Shown here: one piece after another, positions 15,761 through 23,312 of the stretch
Layout of the letters: every line of letters begins with the position of its first letter
How positions within the stretch are numbered: the first letter of the stretch is position 1
NCBI RefSeq assembly: GCF_003096035.1
Contig: NZ_CP029186.1
Span: 1,129,001-1,193,000 of the forward strand
DNA from: Flavobacterium album
GTDB lineage: Bacteria; Bacteroidota; Bacteroidia; Flavobacteriales; Flavobacteriaceae
Direction: 5' to 3'
Length of the DNA: 64,000 bases
The notes under the pieces: model-generated
Told to the model about the DNA's origin: nothing
The model's database searches: none
What the model saw: the letters and a program-made list of their open reading frames with translations, nothing else
Made by a program: the position numbers and the translations under genes

Positions 15761-17350
15761 ATGAGAAAAACATTACTTGCCTTATCATTAGTTATAGGAC
15801 TTTTCAATGCGTTTGGACAGCAGTCTACAATTCAATGCAAAGTGCAAAAAGGTACAATATTTAGTGATGAGGCTAAAAAGTCCACTATGGCAATGGCGGA
15901 GGATGATGGCAATGGAGGTGTGGTCATTGTGCGGTCTTATCTGGAAGGAGGCTTATTCAACATAATACCTGATGGCTATTATTTTGAACATTACGATGCC
16001 AATATGAAGCTAATTAAAGACTATAAATACGAATTTAAAAACGGTTCAATAATAGGCATTTGTATAAAAGGCGACAATGTCAATATGATCGCCGTAGAAT
16101 ATGATAAAAAGGATAAAGCATACATATATAGCGCAATACCAGGGAATATTAAAAATCTTAGTTTTACCACTCCCAAAGAACTGTTTCGAATTGAAGGTGA
16201 GGATATGCAACTTTATGTATCTCCATATATTGGTAATTCCTGGGATCCTGAACGGGACCGCTATGATAAAGGGGCGCAAATAATTTTCAACAACGACAAG
16301 ACGGCGTTTGCAATATCGATAGATATTAACGACAGGGATGAAAGAAAGGAGATGCGGAAAATATATGTTTATGATGCAAACCTGGACCTAAAGATCGAGC
16401 ATACGTTCAGGAGGGATATCAAGGACCGTAAATTCATTTTTGAAAATATAGACATATCTCCGGATGGCAGCGTTGCCTACCTTTTAGGCAAGGCGTATAC
16501 AAAAGAAGCCAGGAAGAAAAATGATGGTGGCAAATACCAGTATGAACTTACCCGTATTACCGCAAACGGCAGCAATACTAAAGTATTCGATACGGAGGAA
16601 CATTATGCAAAGTCTTTACAAATTGTATTCAGGAAAAACACGATTGCATGTCTCGGCTTCTATTCTGACCGAAAAGATAATCGTTTCAAAGGAGTATGTT
16701 ATTTCGACATGGACCCTGTTACGCTTGAAACGAAAATCGCCAGGTATAATCCTTTTACGGACCAGTTCATGACAGACAAATACGGTACAAAGAAAGGCGG
16801 GGAACTCAAGGATATACTATTTAAGAATGTCTCACTTACTGACGACAACAGTATTATTTTAAACGCTGAAGAATATTATTTGTCGAACGCAAAAGGATGG
16901 GGCCCTCAGGGAATAGATAACATGTATACTTCCTATAGCTACACCTACAATTACGATGATATAGTATGTGCTAAAATAGCAGACAATGGGGATTTAGTAT
17001 GGGCAAGGAATATTAACAAGCGTCAGAGTACTATGACCAATGACCAATACGTATCTTATTCTTCAATGGTAAAAGGTGATGATACATACTTTTTCATCAA
17101 TGCTGGTGATAAACTAAAGAAATTAAGCAAGGACAGAATTCAGTTTAGCCAAAAAGCAGCTAAAAAGTCAAACCTGAATATTATCCACATAAATAAAGAC
17201 GGAGATATTGATTTTAAAGAGCTATTGGATGACAAAAATAATGAGGTGCCTTTCATGGTTGCTAACGGGGCTACCACAAAAACAGGTAACTCGATCTATT
17301 TTCTCGGCCAGCTTAAAAAGAAAAAGCAACTGCTAAAGCTGACTTTATAA
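15761..17350 (+). CDS. Unknown secreted protein
   Basis: A 529-aa protein with a clear Sec signal peptide (MRKTLLALSLVIGLFNAFGQ, cleavage near 20). The rest is beta-rich and repetitive, with segments such as SIDINDRDERKEMRKIYVYD, NIDISPDGSVAYLLGKAY and NIIHINKDGDID that suggest a propeller-like or WD-type fold. I do not recognise a named family. It is a single-gene unit between a terminator with promoter and its own terminator, with lower GC than its neighbours. It is likely periplasmic or outer-membrane associated. Confidence 0.8.
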   Translation: MRKTLLALSLVIGLFNAFGQQSTIQCKVQKGTIFSDEAKKSTMAMAEDDGNGGVVIVRSYLEGGLFNIIPDGYYFEHYDANMKLIKDYKYEFKNGSIIGICIKGDNVNMIAVEYDKKDKAYIYSAIPGNIKNLSFTTPKELFRIEGEDMQLYVSPYIGNSWDPERDRYDKGAQIIFNNDKTAFAISIDINDRDERKEMRKIYVYDANLDLKIEHTFRRDIKDRKFIFENIDISPDGSVAYLLGKAYTKEARKKNDGGKYQYELTRITANGSNTKVFDTEEHYAKSLQIVFRKNTIACLGFYSDRKDNRFKGVCYFDMDPVTLETKIARYNPFTDQFMTDKYGTKKGGELKDILFKNVSLTDDNSIILNAEEYYLSNAKGWGPQGIDNMYTSYSYTYNYDDIVCAKIADNGDLVWARNINKRQSTMTNDQYVSYSSMVKGDDTYFFINAGDKLKKLSKDRIQFSQKAAKKSNLNIIHINKDGDIDFKELLDDKNNEVPFMVANGATTKTGNSIYFLGQLKKKKQLLKLTL

Positions 17351-17367
17351 TACACGAAACATAATAG

Positions 17368-17396
17368 CCCCGGATCAATTCCGGGGTTCTTATTTA
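17368..17396 (+). terminator. Rho-independent terminator
   Basis: CCCCGGA-tcaa-TTCCGGGG followed by TTCTTATTTAT, 18 bases after the secreted-protein stop. Confidence 0.8.
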
Positions 17397-17405
17397 TAGT
17401 AACCT

Positions 17406-17600
17406 TATTCCTCGGGCATATCTTTAAACTTCAGCATATCTTCTAACCGCTGCTCTTTTTCATTGTAAAAGCCACAGCAGGTCGTGAATGCTTTTGGGGT
17501 TTCATAGATGCCTAAAAAAGTATATCCGACCACAAGATATCGCCATAGTTATTGGCGTGCTTTATTTGGTTTTTATACATCCCGAATCCGCCCGATGTAA
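17406..17600 (-). pseudogene. Probable frameshifted gene remnant
   Basis: On the minus strand a frame encoding SGGFGMYKNQIKHANNYGDIL runs into a stop shortly after, while the next frame continues VVGYTFLGIYETPKAF and then TTCCGFYNEKEQRLEDMLKF to a TAA at 17406-17408. Joining them at about 17535 with a one- or two-base shift gives one coherent peptide with no start codon. I take it as the decayed tail of a gene of unknown family; a sequencing error is an alternative. It sits between terminators at 17368-17396 and 17607-17643. Confidence 0.35.
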
Positions 17601-17606
17601 AGAAAT

Positions 17607-17643
17607 AAAAACCCCACACACCCACCGGAGTGGGAGCATGGGG
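17607..17643 (-). terminator. Rho-independent terminator after yiaA-like gene
   Basis: Minus strand: a stem built of CCCC/GGGG and CCCAC/GTGGG around CGGA-like loop, then TTTTTATTT, 14 bases beyond the yiaA-like stop. Confidence 0.7.
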
Positions 17644-17656
17644 TTACCGCTAAGCG

Positions 17657-18130
17657 TTAGATATTTTGTGCTTCGGCCTGTTTAAGGTCGCGGGTATTTT
17701 TCTGTACGGCTATCGCGGCAAAGAGGCTAAGGGTAAATGCCATCCCGAAAAACCCTTTTTCGCTTAGCAGCAGGTCGGCGTTCCAGAGGCCGATGATCAG
17801 CAGCACAACTGCGGCTATGGTAGTAAACCAGCTGATGCCGTAGTACAGGTCGGTTACCGGTATACCTTCCATACGGTCGCGCACGCTTTTCTGCACGGAT
17901 ATCACCGAGAACAGACCGAAGAGCAGGATGGTAAAATAGTACCCTTTTTCGTTCAGCTCCATTTCGGCATTAAAAAGCCCGATACAGAATGCGGTCATCC
18001 CGATGAGCAGCGCCATCCATGAGGCACCCACGAAGGCAGGGCTCGGTTTTAGCGTAAGCACGCCATTAGCAATTGTTTCTTTCTTCATAGTTTCGGAAGT
18101 TGTAGCTTCCTGTGGTTTTAGCGGTTCCAT
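17657..18130 (-). CDS. yiaA: YiaA/YiaB-type inner-membrane protein
   Basis: A 157-aa protein with two copies of the YiaA/YiaB two-helix domain: [29 protein letters not shown] at about 34-62 with its second helix, and [29 protein letters not shown] at about 100-128. Each copy has the conserved W-N-A-(E/D)-x-x-L-x-E-K-G core ending in QK(S/N)(V/T)RD. Four membrane spans result. Function is not established for the family. A terminator follows; the upstream region holds a MITE-like repeat. Confidence 0.88.
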   Translation of the reverse strand: MEPLKPQEATTSETMKKETIANGVLTLKPSPAFVGASWMALLIGMTAFCIGLFNAEMELNEKGYYFTILLFGLFSVISVQKSVRDRMEGIPVTDLYYGISWFTTIAAVVLLIIGLWNADLLLSEKGFFGMAFTLSLFAAIAVQKNTRDLKQAEAQNI

Positions 18131-18197
18131 AATTTATTGTTTAAAATTATAGGACAAATCTCCGCCAAAAACCAAAGCTGCAAAAACCAATTTTATG

Positions 18198-18216
18198 TAG
18201 AAACTGACGATATAAA
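18198..18216 (+). repeat. 19-base direct repeat, copy 1
   Basis: TAGAAACTGACGATATAAA, identical to 18577-18595, which lies inside the gene that starts at 18456. Confidence 0.8.
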
Positions 18217-18238
18217 CATATACACATCTACTTTTTTG

Positions 18239-18384
18239 TTAACCACATAGATACATAGATTTCATAGTGATTTATTGTTGCTGAAGGAAACATATTTACA
18301 CATAGAGAAGCGAAGCTTCATGCTTTGTGTCACTTCAATAGAGTTTTATAATCCCTCTTTAAAGCTATGTGCCTATGTGGTTAA
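18239..18384. repeat. Family E MITE-like element, copy 1
   Basis: A 146-base element bounded by terminal inverted repeats TTAACCACATAGATACATAG and CTATGTGCCTATGTGGTTAA, with an inner AGCGAAGCTTCA block. A second copy is at 43031-43168. It fills most of the 325-base gap between the yiaA-like gene and 18456; nothing else was seen there. Confidence 0.85.
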
Positions 18385-18455
18385 ATATTTATTTTACTTA
18401 AATTTAAATAGTTAAAAATTTCGTGTTATTTTAGAAAGTACTAAAAACTATCGCA

Positions 18456-19946
18456 ATGAATAGCCTTTCCGATATTATAAACCTGATGAATGAAGAAGAT
18501 AAACAATCATTTAAAGGATATCTTCAGTCGCGGAACAAGCGGAATGATGTGCAAAACATAAAATTATTTCGTTCTATAGAAACTGACGATATAAATATTC
18601 AGGAAAAATTTGTAAAGACCAAAAAAAACAGCGATGCCTACCATGCGCTCCGTAAAAGGCTGTATGATACGCTGGTCGATTTTATGGCCAATCGGGCTTT
18701 TGAAAAAGGCACCTCCGAACCCCACGAGGTGCTCCGCCTTATTGTGGTAAGCCGCCTTTTCTTTGAGCATAAATTGTATAAAGCCGCTTATAAATGCCTG
18801 GCAAAAGCAGAAGCAAAAGCGCTCAAGCTCGACCATTTCAGTTTGCTAAATGAGATCTACCAACTGCAGGCGCAGTATGCCCATTTCAACAGCGGCTTAC
18901 CATTAGAAGATGTGATCGAAAAATACAATACCAACCGCAAAAAAATGGCACAGGAAGAAAAGCTCAACATGGGCTATGCATTGCTGCGAAGGGAACTGGC
19001 CGAGATCTACCACAAAGGCAAGGTGGTCAACTTTCGTACGCTTGTAAAAGACACCATGGCGGCACAGGGCATTTCATTAGACGATATCCTTTCCTTCAAA
19101 TCGCTGTACCAGATATTATTTATTGCCAATGAATATGCTTCCATGAACAGCGACTTCAGCCTTGTGGAGCCTTTTACCGAAAAGAGCTACGCGTTTATCG
19201 CCGCGAAAGAAGACAAGGCAGAAGGGCAGTTGTATTACCACATTTATATTTTGTACCTGTTGGCCAATATGCATTTCCGCAATCGAAGGTTTACCGATTC
19301 AAAGGCATACCTTGATACGATGTATGCGCAAATGCAGAAGCAGTCCGGGAAATACCATAGCCGTTTTGTCCTGCGCTATTCGCTGCTTGTGGCACTGAAT
19401 GATAACTACTCCGGCTCATGGCAGCCCGCATTGGAGCGTGTGGAAAAGGCCCTGAAAGCGCTTACTGCAAAGTCCGACCCGGTAGATGTAAACGACCTGC
19501 GGATGTGTGCCGTGATCATATGCCTGCAACAAAATGACAAAGCCGCCTTTAAGCACCTGAAGCTTTTTGCCCACAGCGATGCCTGGTACGAAAAGAAAAT
19601 GGGAATGGATTGGGCCATCAAAAAAAGCCTTGTGGAGATACTGGCACATGCACAATTTGAGAATACCGAACTCGCGCTTTCCCGCCTGAAAAGCTTTAAG
19701 CGGCGTTACAAAAAGTACCTCTCTGATGTAAAAGAGGAACGCGTGATGGACTATGCCCTCATCGTGGAGCGCTACCTCCTGAAACCCGAAATAGCCAAAC
19801 ACCCTGATTTTACTAAAGGCATCCTCAGCCTAAAAGCAGAAGGTGCGCAGGAAGATATTTTTGTACTGAGCTTTATGGCGTGGCTTTTGGCAAAAGCAAG
19901 TAAGAGGCCGGTGTATGATGTGATATTGGAGATGGTAAAGGGATAG
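18456..19946 (+). CDS. Unknown protein with helical (TPR-like) repeats
   Basis: A 496-aa soluble, almost entirely helical protein without signal peptide. Pairs of amphipathic helices with A/Y/L spacing, e.g. LYKAAYKCLAKAEAKALKLD (about 105-125) and FRNRRFTDSKAYLDTMYAQM (about 272-292), suggest degenerate tetratricopeptide-like repeats, thus a scaffold or binding protein. I do not recognise a named family. A 19-base stretch at 18577-18595 is repeated exactly upstream of the gene. The stop codon TAG is part of a family G repeat. Confidence 0.8.
   Translation: MNSLSDIINLMNEEDKQSFKGYLQSRNKRNDVQNIKLFRSIETDDINIQEKFVKTKKNSDAYHALRKRLYDTLVDFMANRAFEKGTSEPHEVLRLIVVSRLFFEHKLYKAAYKCLAKAEAKALKLDHFSLLNEIYQLQAQYAHFNSGLPLEDVIEKYNTNRKKMAQEEKLNMGYALLRRELAEIYHKGKVVNFRTLVKDTMAAQGISLDDILSFKSLYQILFIANEYASMNSDFSLVEPFTEKSYAFIAAKEDKAEGQLYYHIYILYLLANMHFRNRRFTDSKAYLDTMYAQMQKQSGKYHSRFVLRYSLLVALNDNYSGSWQPALERVEKALKALTAKSDPVDVNDLRMCAVIICLQQNDKAAFKHLKLFAHSDAWYEKKMGMDWAIKKSLVEILAHAQFENTELALSRLKSFKRRYKKYLSDVKEERVMDYALIVERYLLKPEIAKHPDFTKGILSLKAEGAQEDIFVLSFMAWLLAKASKRPVYDVILEMVKG
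18577..18595 (+). repeat. 19-base direct repeat, copy 2 (in coding sequence)
   Basis: Same 19 bases as 18198-18216, here read as part of the codons for IETDDIN in the 496-aa protein. Confidence 0.8.
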
Positions 19947-19990
19947 TTTTCAGCCTGCCTGCCAAAGGCAGGTCGCAGTCGCAGTTTCCA
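19945..19990. repeat. Family G repeat, copy 1
   Basis: Starts with AGTTTTCA, then GCCTGCCTGCC-aaa-GGCAGG hairpin, then TCGCAGTCGCAGTTTCCA. Its first bases complete the TAG stop of the preceding gene. Copies are at 56603-56653 and, without the hairpin, 22103-22133. Confidence 0.75.
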
Positions 19991-20106
19991 GTAGTGTTGT
20001 GTTTGATGAGTGATGAAAGAAATGTTTTTAGCAAAATACTTCACGGCACGTAGTTATGTTACAGTTGAAATTGCTATATCTTTATAAGGATCTAAATACA
20101 AAAGCG

Positions 20107-21396
20107 ATGCTGAAAAAGTTTTTTGCACTGATGTTCATTGCCTTCCCCTGCCTGCTTTTTGCACAGGAGCGCTATATTGATTTCATTGCACACGAAAGGC
20201 CGGAAGATGCAGAATACGACAGTATCAGTTGGCTTGGTAAAGATAAGATCCATCAGGGATTTACCCTGAAAGGCAAGAACGATCCAAAGTGCAGGCTTAC
20301 AGTTGTACCCAAAGGTGTGGTGCTATTGGAGCAGTCCCTCCAAAACAAATGGTATGTTGTAGATACATTATCTTATGTGGTATTCCCTGCCGATGAGGGA
20401 TATATTACACCTCAATTCATTATTACCGACTTTAATGAAGATGGCCTTGAAGACTTTATGTTCCTGCCGATGACCAATATGCATGGTGTTATGGGGTATT
20501 ACATTTACATGCAGGATGATAAGGGTACTTTAATTCCACTGAAAAACGAAGCATTTGTGGATGAAGATGATGATTCCTGGCCTGCGGCCAACTATGATGC
20601 AGCAACAAAGACCATTCATTGCGAAATGCCCGGAGGCGTGTTCGGATCCTCATGGGAAGCTACGTACCGGTTGGAAGGCTATATGGCTATCCCGCTGGAG
20701 ATGCATGTAGAGGTACGTAATAACCAGAGCTGGCTTGAGAAATATTTTAAGGGTGAAAAAGACCGCTGGGCGTTGGCGCGGCAGGAGATTGATGTGGCTT
20801 TGGGCCTGGGGTATGAGGATTATGACAAAATGGATGTTATACATTATAAGCTCGAACAGGATGGGGACGAAATACTAAAAATGTATACTGCCACCAGCGA
20901 TGAAAATGAAAACACGATCACTACCTACCAGGAAACGGTAACTGTTCCCGGATTTCTGGACGAGCTGTTTAGCCATGAACATTACGAATACTTTCCCGGT
21001 TTTTTGATAACCGATTTTAATAACGACGGCGACCAGGACCTTGTGATCTATACCGGTGCAGATGTGCATGGCAATTTGGAAACGCTTATATTTTTAGCTG
21101 ATCGCAAGACCAAAAAGCTGGTAAAGCTTCAAAACACAGCAGAAGGCACCGATGTGTGGGATACACCGGAATATGACCCCAAAACCAAGACCATTACCTG
21201 CAACCGTATCTCCGGTAATGCCGGGTTATCCTTTAGAAGTAGGTATAAGCTGAAAGGCTTCATAGCAGAACCGCAAACAAAAGAGGTACAGGACCGCACG
21301 AATGTTAATGGCGAAACAGGCAAGGGCTACAGCGAAAGCACCTATAAAGGCAAAAAGGGCAAATGGGTGTTGACAAATAAGGTAATAGATGAATAA
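20107..21396 (+). CDS. Secreted protein with FG-GAP/VCBS-like calcium loops
   Basis: A 429-aa secreted protein. The start at 20107 (MLKKFFALMFIAFPCLLFAQ) gives a proper signal peptide with cleavage before ERY; an upstream in-frame ATG at 20056 would bury it. Two loops match the DxNxDGxxD calcium-binding pattern of FG-GAP/VCBS repeats: ITDFNEDGLEDFMFL and ITDFNNDGDQDLVIY, each followed by a long beta region ending in similar W-x-x-x-YD-x-x-TKTI-x-C segments, so the protein is an internal duplication. Role unknown; probably surface or periplasmic. Confidence 0.82.
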   Translation: MLKKFFALMFIAFPCLLFAQERYIDFIAHERPEDAEYDSISWLGKDKIHQGFTLKGKNDPKCRLTVVPKGVVLLEQSLQNKWYVVDTLSYVVFPADEGYITPQFIITDFNEDGLEDFMFLPMTNMHGVMGYYIYMQDDKGTLIPLKNEAFVDEDDDSWPAANYDAATKTIHCEMPGGVFGSSWEATYRLEGYMAIPLEMHVEVRNNQSWLEKYFKGEKDRWALARQEIDVALGLGYEDYDKMDVIHYKLEQDGDEILKMYTATSDENENTITTYQETVTVPGFLDELFSHEHYEYFPGFLITDFNNDGDQDLVIYTGADVHGNLETLIFLADRKTKKLVKLQNTAEGTDVWDTPEYDPKTKTITCNRISGNAGLSFRSRYKLKGFIAEPQTKEVQDRTNVNGETGKGYSESTYKGKKGKWVLTNKVIDE

Positions 21397-21400
21397 ACGC

Positions 21401-21475
21401 TGTCATTCTGAACGGAGTTTGCGAAGTGAAGAATCTCTTTTGGTTTGTTTAAAGATTCTTCCTTCGTCAGAATGA
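21401..21475. repeat. Family D solo repeat 1
   Basis: Arms TGTCATTCTGAACGGAG...GAAGAATCTC and AAAGATTCTTCCTTCGTCAG-AATGA, about 75 bases. The left arm has nine to ten extra bases relative to the right. Confidence 0.85.
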
Positions 21476-21486
21476 AAGCCGACCTC

Positions 21487-21890
21487 TGTCATTCTGAACG
21501 TAGCCTGCGGAGTGAAGAATCTCAAATCTCATCATTCAGGAATTTCCATCCCGGATTGAAGTCGTCAATAAGTTTATTTTTCTTTTCCCTGGTCCACCCT
21601 TTTATTTGTTTTTCCCTGTCAATTGCAATTTCTATATCCTGGTAGTGTTCAAAATAAACTAAATAAAAGCATTTATATTTTGCAGTAAAAGCTTTAGAGT
21701 AAGGTTCCGGATTTCGGTGATAATAAATCCTTTCTTTCAATTCATTGGTAACGCCGGTGTATAAAACGGTTTTTGCTTTATTAGTAAGCATGTAAACATA
21801 GTAATTATGTGTTCCTAAAGTTTTATACATGAATCAAATATAAGATTTATTTCATGAGGAACAATTTGAGATTTTTCCGTCAGAATGACA
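21487..21890. mobile_element. Family D element carrying a GIY-YIG gene
   Basis: A 404-base unit with long arm 21487-21527 (TGTCATTCTGAACGTAG...GAAGAATCTCAAAT) and short arm 21864-21890 (ATTTGAGATTTTTCCG then TCAGAATGACA) as terminal inverted repeats. Between them is one GIY-YIG nuclease gene whose TGA stop is inside the long arm. The arms have the same asymmetry as the gene-less copies at 21913-21989 and 22012-22090. Interpreted as the full-length form of the repeat. Confidence 0.65.
21522..21830 (-). CDS. Single-domain GIY-YIG endonuclease
   Basis: A 102-aa protein that is just one GIY-YIG domain of the small UvrC-N-like type. The two motif strands are YVY (11-13) and YTG (24-26); Arg34 in LKERIYYHR, Glu73 in DREKQIKGW and Asn92 in DDFNPGW complete the expected catalytic set, so it looks active. 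The family makes metal-dependent DNA cuts; many are homing enzymes. The gene lies precisely between the arms of a family D repeat, and its last codon and stop fall in the long arm. It is AT-rich. No other gene is in the element. Confidence 0.9.
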   Translation of the reverse strand: MYKTLGTHNYYVYMLTNKAKTVLYTGVTNELKERIYYHRNPEPYSKAFTAKYKCFYLVYFEHYQDIEIAIDREKQIKGWTREKKNKLIDDFNPGWKFLNDEI

Positions 21891-21912
21891 CAACGTAGGT
21901 AATAAAATGTTC

Positions 21913-21989
21913 TGTCATTCTGAACGGAGTTTGCGAAGTGAAGAATCTCTTTTGGTTTGTTTAAAGATTCTTCCTTCGTCAGAATGACA
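21913..21989. repeat. Family D solo repeat 2
   Basis: 77 bases, TGTCATTCTGAACGGAG to CTTCGTCAGAATGACA. It follows the GIY-YIG element after a 22-base spacer (CAACGTAGGTAATAAA then atgttc). Confidence 0.85.
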
Positions 21990-22011
21990 CAACGTAGGTA
22001 ATAAAGCATTC

Positions 22012-22090
22012 TGTCAGTCTTAACGGAGTTTGCGGAGTGAATAATCTCGTTTACGTGGACTCTGGAGATTCTTCCTTCGTCAGAATGACA
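22012..22090. repeat. Family D solo repeat 3
   Basis: 79 bases, diverged left end TGTCAGTCTTAACGGAG, right end CTTCGTCAGAATGACA. It follows repeat 2 after another 22-base spacer (CAACGTAGGTAATAAA then gcattc), forming a tandem array with a unit near 99 bases. The 300-base gap between the GIY-YIG and HD genes holds only this array and a family G repeat. Confidence 0.85.
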
Positions 22091-22102
22091 CAACGCGCCA
22101 AA

Positions 22103-22133
22103 AACCGCGACTGCGACTGAAAATTGAAAACTA
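22103..22133. repeat. Family G repeat, short copy
   Basis: On the minus strand: TAGTTTTCAATTTTCAG then TCGCAGTCGCGGTTTTTGG. It lacks the GCCTGCC hairpin. The leading TAG is the stop of the HD-domain gene. Confidence 0.65.
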
Positions 22134-22778
22134 CTTTTCCCCCTTCCACTCTCCATAAAACTGCTCCAAAAAGCCTTCCATATACTGGTGTCTTCCTTCG
22201 GCAATTTTCTTTCCGGTGGCGGTATTCATCCTGTCTTTTAGAAGTAATAGCTTTTCGTAAAAATGGTTGATGGTGGGTGCGGTAGTATTTTTATATTCCT
22301 CTTTATCCATGTCGAGGTTGGGTGCAATGGCTGGGTCGTACATGCCGCGGTTCTTGAACCCGCCGTAATTGAACGCCCGCGCAATGCCTATCGCACCTAA
22401 TGCATCCAGCCTGTCGGCATCCTGTACGATGTCGAGCTCTATAGAATCGAATTTTCGTTCGAAATTGCCGCCCTTGAAAGAAATATTCTCAATGATGTTT
22501 ACCACATGTATGATAGTATCTTCGGCCACACCCTGCGCCGAAAGAAAGCGCCATGCCAGAGTTGGGCCAACCGTTTCATCCCCATCGTGGAACTTGCTGT
22601 CGGCAATATCGTGCAGTAGCGCACCCAACTGCACCACCAGCAGGTCGCAGTCCTCGCCTTTGGCAATATTCATGGCATTGTTATACACCCGCTCGATGTG
22701 GAACCAGTCGTGGCCGCCCTCGGCATGGGCAAGCTGTGCTTTAACAAAGGCTATAGTGATGTCTATCAGGTTGGTCAT
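22131..22778 (-). CDS. HD-domain phosphohydrolase
   Basis: A 215-aa HD superfamily hydrolase. The metal ligands are His in GGHDWFHIERV (about 18-28), the His-Asp pair in GALLHDIADSKFHDGD (about 50-65) and Asp in DADRLDALGAIG (about 115-126), the pattern of YedJ/YpgQ-like nucleotide phosphohydrolases. It probably cleaves nucleotides or related phosphates; substrate unknown. Its TAG stop is the first codon of a family G repeat. Confidence 0.88.
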   Translation of the reverse strand: MTNLIDITIAFVKAQLAHAEGGHDWFHIERVYNNAMNIAKGEDCDLLVVQLGALLHDIADSKFHDGDETVGPTLAWRFLSAQGVAEDTIIHVVNIIENISFKGGNFERKFDSIELDIVQDADRLDALGAIGIARAFNYGGFKNRGMYDPAIAPNLDMDKEEYKNTTAPTINHFYEKLLLLKDRMNTATGKKIAEGRHQYMEGFLEQFYGEWKGEK

Positions 22779-22845
22779 AGGGGATTTATTTCAGGTACAA
22801 ATTACACTAATTATCAGAAAGATTTTATCTATTAACTCATATTTA

Positions 22846-23223
22846 TTATTCCGACACAGGTTTTAATTGTCTGTCATACAACCATAAACTTCCGGTCATT
22901 ATAAAACTATAAATCGCAAACCACCACGGGATAATATCGAATTCGCTGAGCACAAATGTAAAATAAACGCTCAAAAACGTGTAAATGCTTAAGATAATCT
23001 TCCTCGCAACCCCACTCAGGTATTTTTTGAGGTAAATATTTAGATAATAGAAAATTGCTATTGCCGGAAGCGATAAGACTGCGCCAAACATAACTATGAA
23101 TAAATACATTGTAATAGCATATAATACCCAATCATTACCGTTGAAAAAATTAGGAATCAGAATTAATATAATCAATGGGGAAATGGCAACGGTTGTAGCC
23201 CATATTTTACAAGTATAGCGCAT
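22846..23223 (-). CDS. Unknown small membrane protein
   Basis: A 125-aa protein with four predicted spans (about 8-25, 32-58, 76-95 and 98-116) and a charged C-terminal tail. There are no recognisable motifs. It is a single gene between an HD-domain gene and the desaturase operon, with about 70-90 bases on each side. Confidence 0.65.
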   Translation of the reverse strand: MRYTCKIWATTVAISPLIILILIPNFFNGNDWVLYAITMYLFIVMFGAVLSLPAIAIFYYLNIYLKKYLSGVARKIILSIYTFLSVYFTFVLSEFDIIPWWFAIYSFIMTGSLWLYDRQLKPVSE

Positions 23224-23279
23224 TTACAAGATTATTCGGTTTAATATTATCCGATTTGTTACTTCTTTAATTCGCGGCA

Positions 23280-23306
23280 AAAAGAAAGCCGCAACAGTGT
23301 GCGGCT
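23280..23306 (-). terminator. Terminator after desaturase
   Basis: Minus strand: AGCCGCA-cactgt-TGCGGCT followed by TTCTTTTT. Confidence 0.75.
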
Positions 23307-23312
23307 CCTATA

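Noticed and set aside
21401..22090. Regularly spaced repeats considered as a CRISPR array.
   Set aside because: Units are 75-79 bases with palindromic ends, the spacers are nearly identical rather than unique, and no cas genes are near.
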